NCBI GenBank assembly: GCA_002633005.1
Contig: NMRA01000288.1
Span: forward strand, 491,906-545,199
Source of the DNA: Phoronis australis
Taxonomy: Eukaryota > Phoronida > Phoronidae
Length of the DNA: 53,294 bases
Reading direction: 5' to 3'
Made by a program: the position numbers and the translations under genes. The number at the start of each line of letters is the position of its first letter. Positions within the stretch are counted from its first letter, which is position 1. The notes under the pieces were generated by a model. That model worked only from the letters and a program-made list of their open reading frames with translations, made no database searches and was not told the origin of the DNA. This document shows, piece after piece, positions 34,101 through 46,100 of this stretch.

Positions 34101-37100
34101 GGAAAACACCAAGATGTACCTTTCAAAAAGACGTACCTGTTTTTCAAAGCTATACTTCTTTCTCTTTCTTGAAATATGGTCCATAATATACTTTTCCTGC
34201 TAACAAATAATGCACTCATGTTTCAGAATGTTCCTATCTTGTCAAGGTTAATTGGGTGTTTCAGATTTTGGATTGATTTTCTTGGGGAATTTGGGTAACA
34301 TCTGTATCACTTTCAGCAACTTCAGCTTTAGCACTACTGCTGGTGCCTTGAAACGTTGCTATGCCGTTCTATGTCCTTTCAATTTTTTGGTCTGACACTT
34401 GGTCTTCTAGTCTACAGCACTCAGCAGTATACTACTGTGTAGGCTATACCAGGACATGCAACTGTTTTCTGCACAAACGTTTGACACCTCTTCTTTTTGA
34501 TCTACTGATCTACAGAGTTCCACAGCCCATCAGCTTTCGTCAGGAAGCTTTCCTAAGCTTCTTTAGGCTCTGGCATCACAATTTTGTGCTGTTTGATAAA
34601 CCTTGAATTATACAGGCATCACACTCCATGGGAGCAGCCATATTGAAGTAACTAAGCACAACAATACAATCTGGCTCTCTGATTGGTCAATTCAATGGAA
34701 AAGCGCCACCAAGTGGCAGGAATGTGCATAATATTTTGTGCAACAAAAACACCTTTTTTAAAAAAAAATGTGCAAGTGTAGACGTGGGAACTTTTTGGAA
34801 TTTGATTTATAGGTATATTATCTAGCCACATAGAAAAAACTAGGTTGCCCCCCCAAAGTAATCACAAGGATGAACGCTACGAGATCTGGCCCATCGACTA
34901 TAGTATAGTAAACGAGTACAAGAAAAGGGAAAGCTGACCTGGTATCGCCACTGACACCTTGACTACGCTGCTTCGCTGTTCACCAGACGGGTAGTTAACC
35001 GTGGTATATATAGAAATCGAGTAAGTGACGCCACGATTGGCGTAGTCAATAATCAGCTCTGTCTTCCTGCCCTTTTTCACAACAACTGGCGGCACAGGAG
35101 TCGCATGCTTCACCAAAGGATCGTAGTTGATGACGTAGTGGGTATACATTCCCCGTGGTGGCGCTTTCCACGAAACAGATATCGACTGATTGCTTGCAAT
35201 GGCCCGTACGTCAGAAGGCGGAAGCGGATCTGACAGGAATAGAAGAGTATCGTTTAGTTTTCAGTGACGAGCAGATTCAACCTGGTTATACGATGAATGT
35301 TTTCAGTCATCCAGTTGGGCAATATAAGAAACAATAAATAAATCTACTACTGGACTTACGTATGTAGAGATGGCTACGTTGCGTCCTCCTCTCGAGGACT
35401 TCATCAGGCCACTGAGTTGTCACGTGACTTGTCATGTGATCCGTCGTGTAGTTTCCGCGGGATTCTCTTCAGCGCCCTATCCCATGTCCTAGGTAAGTGA
35501 AACCGCAGCTCCCCCTGTCTATTGAGGCTAGGATTCTCGATTCTCTCGTAGATAGCTTCTTTGACCCCTCTCCGAAACCAATTCTCTTCTCTATCCAGGA
35601 TCTTCACATCTTCCATGGCGAAAGAGTGGTCCGTGGAAGCCATGTGAGAAAAAACTGCAGAATCATAGCAGTCCCCATAACTGGACCTGAAAAGTCGTTT
35701 CAACCAGCATCAGAGGTCCAGTTATGGGGACTGCTATGATTCTGCAGTTTTTTCTCACATGGCTTCCACGGACCACTCTTTCGCCATGGAAGATGTGAAG
35801 ACCCTGGATAGAGAAGAGAATTGGTTTCGGAGAGGGGTCAAAGAAGCTATCTACGAGAGAATCGAGAATCCTAGCCTCAATAGACAGGGGGAGCTGCGGT
35901 TTCACTTACCTAGGACATGGGATAGGGCGCTGAAGAGAATCCCGCGGAAACTACACGACGGATCACATGACAAGTCACGTGACAACTCAGTGGCCTGATG
36001 AAGTCCTCGAGAGGAGGACGCAACGTAGCCATCTCTACATACGTAAGTCCAGTAGTAGATTTATTTATTGTTTCTTATTCAACCTGGTTGTTTCATGTGT
36101 ATACGACAACTTGACAAAGGTTAACTTTCCGTGTTCAGGACAATGCGTTCATTGACAGATGGATTGATTAAACCGCTCATTGTATTTGAATGAAAATCAC
36201 CTGTTATCGTGACCACAGGGCGAGACGCCACCGCACTAAATCCAGTCAGGAACGTCGACACGGTTACCTCGTACAGCACACCAGGAGTTAGTCCGGCGCA
36301 TTTTCCAGACGTTTCTGTTGCTGAGACCTTTTGACTAATCGTGTTGTGCTGGCTGGACTGGCACGTGATGGTGTGACCGTCGTGGTCACCCTCGACTTTG
36401 CTCCACGAGACGAAAATCTCTGTAGATGCGCTGTTATTAACGACCACGTTTCGCACCATGTATACTCCTAACAAAAGGTGCGAGTAAATTTGTTTGATTT
36501 ACAGATTATTCCATAGAACATGGTAGTAGGGAGCCGGCCGTTGTGACATGGATGGAAGGAAAACATTTCTCGTAAAAACGAGTAAACAAGTCGTTCCCGG
36601 GAGTTACTAACTTGAGGGAACGAGATTATAAGGCGAGGGAAAGAGTTGCGTAGTTCAAAGGAACGAGATGTTACGTCCTAGGAACGAGTCATTAGCTTTC
36701 CCTTTTGGATGCGTTTAGTCGGGGTCTTATACAAAAACTTTATGCCCGTCTCATTATATTCAAGTTTCTTGAGTTAAAATAAGTTAGTGCCTTGAATTCA
36801 AATCCTATTATATAGTGCTTCAGTTTCTAGCACAACTTATGCTTTCCATGGTCCACCACCCGGGGGAACTCTCTAGTGGGTGTTTTGCCCTCTCGGGTAT
36901 CGTCTCGGGTGGCTAGTTTGCGACTTCCTGGCATCGTCCCAGGTAAGTGAACGGCGGCACCTCCTTCCAATCACGTGGAAGAGATCATTCTCCCATAACC
37001 ACGAATGCTTATGGGAGGGAAATATGAAAAGCGGGATTAACTTATCGCTGTCTAGTTATCACAGTCACGTATTCCGTTACGATCAAAATTAGCGCAATCG

Positions 37101-40100
37101 CCCAAGACCAGTTTCCTGTGACTTGTGGTTTCAATGCAGTGACAGGACTACTACTACTTTGAACTCGCCGCATCAATACAAGAAACTCATTAACTGCGGG
37201 TGGATTTTTTGTTTGAAGACCGTTCTTCATTGATTTTTGTGCTAGAAACGTATGTGGCAACAAATATTTGAACGTGGTTGCTGTGTTGTTCACCGGCAAC
37301 CCTCACACACAGGCTAGATGTTGTATATTGCCGTTTGCAAGCCATTGTGCGCTTGGCCGTAGTATTCACAAAATCCGCGCACTAACATGCCTGCAAAGAT
37401 CCTAACTATGCACCTCGCCATCCACACCAGTGGTGAACTACGCCTTTGACTGGAATTCGTTGGCACTACCCCCTCACCATCAACGCCCCAGTGATTCTCG
37501 GCGCTTGAATATTCAAGACCGGGGCCCGGTCTCTAATCTTTGTACTCGAAACGAACTCGAAACTATTTTGGCAATTTCTCTGCTCCTTTTGTGCTAACTT
37601 AAGATAATTGGTTATCAGACTGTGCTCGAATACATTATAGTTTATGCATAGGAGTTTCTAGTTCAAGTTTGCCCTTGAAGGGCCTTATATTCGTGCTACA
37701 AACTTCAGTAAAAACTCGAAATTTCGAGTTCAAACTCGAACTTATTGCTTTGATATTGGGTTTACAAACTGTGAACTAAGGGTAATAAATTATCTACGTA
37801 AGTTATTGTGTACTCGAGCATAGAATAATAGACACTTATCTTGAGTTCGCCCAAAAGTAGAGTAGAAAATGCCAAATCTGATTTCGAGTTCCGTTTCGAG
37901 TAAAAAGATTGGAGACCGGGCCAGGGTATAAAGTTACTCATCGTACACCTAGAGCATCCGGGTATTCACTGAATCACGGTATGAATGTTGCCAATCGAGT
38001 ACCTGTAGGTAGGGCACCGTGCCCGGTGGACTCTTCCGCTACACCGGAGCTAATTAACTTTTAGTAACCTCCGGCATTAAGTCGAGACCGGCGCTTATTT
38101 AAGACCGGATGCTTAATCGAGTCAAGGCATACGGTGTCCCGCTACAAACACATACATGGGAGGTAATTGTTTAGACATGTATTTTCGTATTAGACATATC
38201 TCGTGGCAAAGGCAACAATATATGTTACGTGCGACAATATATTTCAAATCCTATGATGCATGGCCTCGAGTTCGCGCCATCTATTATGTCTTGAGAATGA
38301 GACAATGGAATTCGTGGAAACGAGATTCTAAGTGGTGGGAACAAGTTAGTTACTTTATTATTTCATGTCACTTCGGACGGCTCCGTATGACGGTAAAAAA
38401 TACGGAGTTGGAAAGGCGTTTGATAAAAACCTTCCAGTGGGCATGTTTGACTATTTTCAAGCTCCACAGATCTACTTGATCAGCAGGCACAATTACACCA
38501 ACGTGATCACCTACCTGTTTGAGAATGACAAGATGAACCGATGCTGGTTTTGGACTGTCCGCCGTGCTCAAATTTGCTGTATAGAGTGAGGCTAACATTT
38601 TTGGCGTATCCAGGCCCTTTCAATTCGAGCAGTAAGTCGTATTTTCCAACTTCGACAGGGGATTTCTGGCTGTGACTGAGAGAAGAAGGATACTCAACCA
38701 GATAAGAAGTGACGTCCCCTTGGGCGGGAGGGTCCCAGGCGATCCACACCAAGTCGGGGGCCGTACTGAACTGGCTGTATGTAGGAGGCATCGGAACTGT
38801 AATATATTTTAATCCAGTTATTTTTTTTGAAAATGTATCACAGTAATGTCTCAGTAAAATATTTTACTGTATGTCAATATCTTGTGTCGAGTATTTATTT
38901 TTATGTGAATCGTATGGTGATTTTTTATTTCGTGAATATTTCGTACATTCGAGAACCCATAACAACAAATATGTGGTTATAGACTGTATTATTTTTAAGC
39001 CATCTTTTCTGAATATCAATAATCAGATAACTACAACTGACGACGAAACTTTGACTCAACAGGCCCGTCTTGAAATACTACAGCACCAATCTTGTTCTAA
39101 GGTATTTACCCGTAATGCAGCACCTTATCAGGCAACTGTGCTGTTTCTTCACGTGCAAGCTAGTAGCTATCTTTTGTTTTAATTATTGCGTCATTCAAAA
39201 TTGTAATGCAGGGAAACTTTGCGTTGCAATGCTGGCACCTAAACCTTGCCAAAAGGGTAAATATCAGTGTTGTTTGTGCTCGTTTAAGCGTGTTAACGTC
39301 CTTCTTGAGACGGCAACTCCTTTACAAACTCAGTCTCTTCGTATAGACCTAATTCACGCCGACTGGAGGCGCGTTCCAAAACGAGGCTCGCTACGATAGC
39401 TTTATTGGCTTAGTGGGCATATTTTGTATTCGGCCGCGTTGCTCGAACAAATCATTGCTCGAACGGCTAGAAAAATTACGGACACTCAACTATCTATTTT
39501 ACAATCTCTAAGGACGTTGAGATTTGGAAGCGTTGGTCGTTGCCATACACCGCGACGAGGGAAAATATGCCCGTGTAAAATTTATAAATGTTTTCGAATT
39601 TTGTTGCATCTCGCTCGTTCAGTGCAGAGCATCATATAGCAACGACAGGTCAATCATCGGCCGGCCAGCTAGGCTGTGTTTTTATGACTACGGGTTCATG
39701 TTTTTAGGTGCGTCAGCCCCACTTTCTGGTGCGGCCGGTCCATTTGATCCCCGTAGATCCTGTTTTGTGGCGAGTCAGTCTGATTTAAAGGACCGGCGGT
39801 CATGTTTTGAGTCCGGCAGTCATGTGGTTTCGCACCCGTGGGTTGAAAAGTGATGCATTTTTCTTTCCTAAAAGCCGAGACAGTCGCCTCAACTGAATCC
39901 CTCGATTTTGGGGCCGAGTATTGGCCCTATTCCCATCTCAAAAACATTGAAAAATAACGCGATATTCCTCCCACAAAGCCTAAAAATTCCCCTAGTGATT
40001 GAAAAATTCTCTCTTTCTTCGGAAGTTCAAATCACCTGTAACCACACAGGTGACAATTCGAAAGGGCACAAAATGCTACTACGAGAGCTTGCAATAGGGC

Positions 40101-43100
40101 GGAGTGCTATTGATGGTGATAGGGACTCGGTAGGTAGATTTTCCCCTCACTGGGTGAAAAATTTCCCAGCCTCATAAGAATTGAGGCACAGACACCTTAG
40201 TTCCCCTCGGATGAACGAGGCCCCTGAAGAAAGATGATAACTATGCTTGCTCTGTCCAGTTAACTGAAATTGAACTCTAAAACGAGGTTATGCTTTGGAC
40301 AAACTGGTGTTTTAATTTAAAAATTCCACTTGGTTCAGATTGATGTTTGAAATGTAACACATGAAATAGACGTAAGAATTACTAAAACCAAGAAAGCAGA
40401 ATTGATGGTCAAGTAATTTTTATTTTCAATTACGAGCCCTGTTTTTTTTTATTTTAATAAAAATATATTTAACAACATCAATGTCAAATCAACTATTAGT
40501 CCCGGTATAGTCCCTACCTCACCAGGACCTAGGCTATGCTTGATGTTAATATTCTTGATCGGTGATAAATTAAACCAGATGTGACTAATTGCACATGACA
40601 GCCACCACTGTCGAATATATCTTCAACTCGTCAAGAATACGAGCAGATGACCTGGTTCGAGTAGAAAGCATTTTTATCAACAATTTACAAGAAGAAATGT
40701 AACCCTGCATTCAGCATAACCTAACCCGTAACTAAGATCGCCGCAATTTGGTCATATTTACTTTTCATGTTTAGAACCTAGTTTTCCGAAAAAATATACC
40801 CTTTCGTCAGACAACTCATTGGTGCATTAACTTTGTCTCTAATGTATTTCTCTACGTCTCTGTGGTTAATTGTCGACACATTTTTAAGATTTAATATCCA
40901 GGTTGGACTCGAAAGACCGGCCATTTAACTCACGCAATGTCAACTTCCGCTTTGTTTACCGCAGTGCGCTTCGCTTTGGATTTTAATGTCCGCCGCGTGA
41001 ATTAGGTCTATACTGCGCTGGTGTTAAATGATTCAAAGTTTATCCTACATTGTACATATTGTACACTTGTCTCTGTATTATACTGTTTGAAGGATACTTA
41101 AAATAAAGCATTGCGTACATGGTAACAACAAATTAACAAACAAGTGACGTTTTATGCAATTCGTTACAACCTTTTTCAAATGAAAAATTACGACACGTTC
41201 CTTTTCGCAGTGCTCTCATCTGGTGAACTAAGTCATTATTAATTGTATAAAACAGGTAGAGGTAACCACTGCAAAAGCTCATTCCGAAAACAAAATGATG
41301 CTACAGTGGTCTAATTCGCCCGAAAATTTAATGGATTCGCCGAATTGTGTCAACTTTCATTGCAGTCCTTCACTCGGTTCTCTATATCATTCAGAAAGTT
41401 AACGCTCTCATACAAAATGGACACTAGGAGGCACTGCAGAAGTCGAACCCGTCCGAAAATCAAATGGTGCCGGTACTATCTCTTCATGTAATATACCTGT
41501 GTGTCAAATTTCAATGAAATCTCTCCATTGGCTCTCAATATATATCTTCCGGAAACACTCTTCCCCCAAACAACACTTCAAAAGCCCACGCCGAATACAA
41601 AATGGCCACTGGAGGTGCTACAGTGGTCAAATCAGCCCGAAAATTCAATGGTGCTGCCGCACTATTACAAACATCTGAGTCACCTTTCATTGAAATCCTT
41701 CACTCGGTCCTCTATATATCATCCGGAAACGCTACGATAGTCAAATCCGACGAAAATTTAGTGGTTGCGCCTCATTTCTTTCACACACGTTTGTGTCAAG
41801 TTTCATTGAAATCTGTCAATCCGTTTTCCACATATCATCCGGAAACGCTCTCATACAAAATGACCATTAGGAGACACTGCAGTAGTCGAATCTGGCCTAA
41901 AATCAAATGGTGTACCCAGACGGAATGGGACAGTGCATCCCCCACCGATTTCAACCTTCTCCTCGGTTGCGCTCAGTGTCACTGACCACTCTCCACCCCA
42001 GTCACTACTCATTTCAGATTCCACCAGGCACGGATCCAGTAGGTCCAGACCCCTTTGTAGAATTTAGGGTGTCATAAAGGGCGAATTTCCAAACAAAAAG
42101 GTCTGGACGCTCTTTGGATGTTGCAGAAGGACAATTTTTGGTAAATGTAGCGTTTTTGGCTGGTGCCATAAACAGACCTATTCTATATCCATTACTTCCC
42201 AGAACCCCCTCCGTGAACAAAATCCTTCAGGACTTGTACCCCACCCTCCAATCGCCCACTTCCACTCGGTCCCCACCAATTAGTCACTCTCACCCCACTT
42301 TCGATGTATTTCCGGTAAATTTCAATTGCTTTGCTGCCCTAATTTGTTCTCGATTTTCTCGACTTTTTGCTCAAGACATGTGTATTTTTGTCAATGCACC
42401 GCTACGGTCCAGGAAACAATGATGGCAGCGGGCAATCTGATTAGCCTTCTTCTCGAGTCGTCTTGACGTAAAGTAACGACACCTGTCAGGGGAGTTAACT
42501 CACGTGACTTCTGCAAATAAGGGAAGTCAATACAGACAGCAACTTCTGTGTACTATAGACTTCCACGAAGATGGGACGGCAGTGTGTTTTCCTATCTCCA
42601 CCACAGAGCAGAATTCAAAACCATAATGACCTTATTCATGTATGTACTACAGAAGCGTATTAACATGCAATAAATGCGTTTTACCTGTAACAGCATCTAC
42701 CTCCTTCGATCTTACACTTTCGAATCCATGAAGAACGGTTTCAACTGTCACTCGATAAACCGTTCCAGGCGTGCATTTACGACACTCTCCACTATTTCCT
42801 CGACCGCCATTGGAAACCACGGCATTCAAGCTCCGTCCATTTTCATCCTCACAGTGCAAGTTATACTGTCCCCAATTTCCCTGAGCATCTGTCCATGTCA
42901 CAAAAACTGAGCCGGTGGTGGTGTTGGACGCGTCAACGCCCGTTACCTTTGCTAGGGCTGAGTGGACAACAGATTTAAAGTTAAACGTGCATCAAAAACA
43001 AAAAGTATACAAAACATCCTTAATTCCAATAGTATAGAAGATAACCATTTACTTAGAGACGGTTCAGGTTAGACGCAAACGTTTCGGCCTGGTCCGCCAG

Positions 43101-46100
43101 GCCTTTTTCGATGAGTGAGGGGTTTCCCGCCTTTCGTTGATTAAGTACGTTCGAATACACGGGAGGTAAGTGTAGACCTCGGTCTTGGTTCAAGAGAAGA
43201 CACTGAGTGCTGATATTATTTTATGAATTCTGTCTAATTTCTGGTGTTCTTTGAATCTGGTTATGAACGATTAATCCAATGTAGGTATGGTTCGGATCCT
43301 GGTCACATTTCAGCTGGTAAATGACACCACATTGTTTTTCCATCGGGGTTAGGTCTTTGGGTCTGACTAGTAAGGATCGAAGAGTTGATGGGTTTCATGT
43401 ATGAAGAAATTTTGTGGGTTCTGTAAGTGTGCTGTAGGCGTTCAGACACTCCTTTTATATATGGGATGGCGACAGAGGGACCATCGAGTTTTTCAGAAAT
43501 TAGACAGACCCACAGCTGTGGGGGAACACATATTGGCGACTGGACATTCTATCTCACTTGAATCCTCTAAGATCTTAGCCAAAGAACAGAATTGGTATGC
43601 TCGCAAGTTAAAAGAAATCATAAATATCAGCGCCCTCTCTTGAACCCGGACCGAGGTCTACACTTACCTCCCGTGTATTTGAACATACTTAATCAGCGAA
43701 AGGCGGGAAACCCTCACACATCGAAAAAGGCCTGGCGGATCAGGCCGNGGCGACAGAGGGACCATCGAGTTTTTCAGAAATTAGACAGACCCACAGCTGT
43801 GGGGGAACACATATTGGCGACTGGACATTCTATCTCACTTGAGTCCTCTAAGATCTTAGCCAAAGAACAGAATTGGTATGCTCGCAAGTTAAAAGAAATC
43901 ATAAATATCAGCGCCCTCTCTTGAACCCGGACCGAGGTCTACACTTACCTCCCGTGTATTTGAACATACTTAATCAGCGAAAGGCGGGAAACCCTCACAC
44001 ATCGAAAAAGGCCTGGCGGATCAGGCCGAAACGTCTGCGTCTAACCTGAACCGTCTCTAAGTAAGTGATTATCTTCTATTGCAATGTCTCTAGAGACCAA
44101 TGACCAAATTATTCTCCAGAATTCTTAATTCCCCCAGTTTCGGTAATTAGAATGAAGATTACAGAGTGGAAGAATAGTTTTGACTGTCATACTGCATAGC
44201 ATATGTGAAAAGTACATTGGCAAGGAATTAATGAGATATTACGTTCAGTCCAAAGAGAAAAGGACTGAGTTAGTGAGAACTGGATTGTTATGAGAGAAGA
44301 ATTGTAGCTGGTAGGAAAAGGTTTGCTTTAATGAGAAAATGCTGTTGTGAGACCCGGGTGAGCTAAGTCAGAAACCAGCGCCAATCACGAGCGCAGATTT
44401 TGCTCTCTATTTGGAAAGTTCTACCTTCGCACTTGTTTCAAAACATACCTGGATTTTAACATAATCATCCGCTGTTTTGTTCACTTCTCCTTGACAAAAG
44501 TTTGCAATCCCAAATTAAATAAATGTATCGTTTAAAAAGCTACTTCCAAAAACGACTTATTCTTCTATTTCCTCTCGTGCTATAAGGAACCCTCAAAAAT
44601 AACTCTAGTTCCAAATGTCATACACGTACATGTACAATCTAGATCAGTAGGCTAACTGTTGACGTTTTTTTCTCAAATCATAACATCAACTTCACGTTTG
44701 AGGTTCTGTTGATACAACGGCGTGAGTTTCAAGACATTTGATGGAAGATGTTGATATTTCCGCATACAATGCCGATTTCTTTCATCCCCAGACTTTCTCG
44801 GTGTTCGTTAGCACACGGTACTGTATTTCTGTTCATAGGCCTTCTAGATACCACAGGTATTGTTAAAAATATATGTAAGCTCACTTACTAGTTCAAACGT
44901 TTCAACCGACAGTTAAATAACGCCAGAGAAGGTAGGCAACCCTTGGGATACAAGTTTGCCTAAAGTTAACAAATCGAAACAGTACGTGTGGTATGGTGGA
45001 ATAGATTCGTCATCGTCTCCTGAAACCATGTTAGAAATAAATGCAAGCACACTTACTGCGGGACGGATTTGAGCGTTTCTGAATCAGCCGACAACAATCG
45101 GCTTTCGTCAGCGATTAAGGCGCCCGTGGCGCTTATGTTATTAAATACATGGGTGGTAAGTAGACACCTTGTACCCAGGCTTAATTACATTCTCCGGCAT
45201 ATGCCCTTAAATAGATATTTACAGCCACGTTACTTGTCTAGGGTAAACTGTTACGGAGGAAGATTGCCAGACCTGTACTATCAGGTGGCAAAAACAGTTT
45301 GGACGAAATCGTCAGAACAGGGTTTAGTATTTTTGCATTGTAAATAACGTGTACCTGTTTTTGCCTGGTACTCGTGAGACTTGACGTTCACGGTGTTCCC
45401 AACCTTTGTCACCACCGTAACGTTGAATTGCGTGCCTGGCACTAGGCCTGTGCATTCTCCGTACATGTCGGCCTTACTGTAGCGAGCGACAACATCCGCT
45501 TGGTTGTAGGTTGTGCAGTGGATTTCATACTCGCCAGCTAGAGGCGGCACGTTCCCCCACGTCACCTTAATGGTGGTGGCACTTGTTCCGTTTATCAAAG
45601 ACAAATTTCCCATTATTACCGGTCCTGAAATTCCGGAAATTTATGTTCTTGGTTCGACTTTGAGCCAAATTTCAAAAGCTAATGTAGGTCTACGGCAGGA
45701 ATATCAGGCGTACAGGTCATATGATACATATGCAATACATTACTCTCAAGTATTAAAGCAGTTAACTACTTTGAGTTTAGTACCGCCTAAACGCCATTTT
45801 GTAGTATCTTGGCTTTCCTCCGAAGCCCTTTATGAAAAAAACACTACCTTTATATTTTGTAGATTTAATGTCAAGTACCCACTTCTTACAATTACTTAAC
45901 AACAACGGAGCTGCTGTTGTAGTCTATATGCTGTGCCTACAGCATACAATAAGGAATTACATTGGGAAGTATTCGGAAAAGAATACACCCTGACAGTTTC
46001 TGTTGTGGTGACCTGCATATCTCGCTGTTTACCTGGCGAAAATCAAGTAAGGGTTTTCATTCTCATAACATCGGTCTCATCAATATTTCCTTTGCTGTGA

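Larger units (their letters stand above)
31686..34900 (-). mobile_element. 3.2 kb inverted-repeat element B in the last intron of the FN3 receptor
   Basis: The left end (31686 to about 31840) and the reverse complement of the right end (about 34740-34900) share AGTCGGTGGGCCAGA/AGTCGATGGGCCAGA, GTACTTTAGGGGGGCAA/TTACTTTGGGGGGGCAA, AAAAAGTTCCCAC and GCACATTTTT. The arms are about 150 bp and diverged. The interior holds a Cys-rich minus-strand frame (32429-32734) and a second coding-like block near 33180-32900. No transposase was recognised. Confidence 0.6.

Noticed and set aside
40027-40060. A possible eighth FN3 exon end (GTGGTTACAG followed by GTGATT on the minus strand)
   Set aside because: The preceding 250 bases do not translate into an FN3 domain and contain stops in the needed phase.
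41283-41912. CRISPR-like array
   Set aside because: Units are long, diverged and contiguous with no spacers, in a eukaryotic intron.
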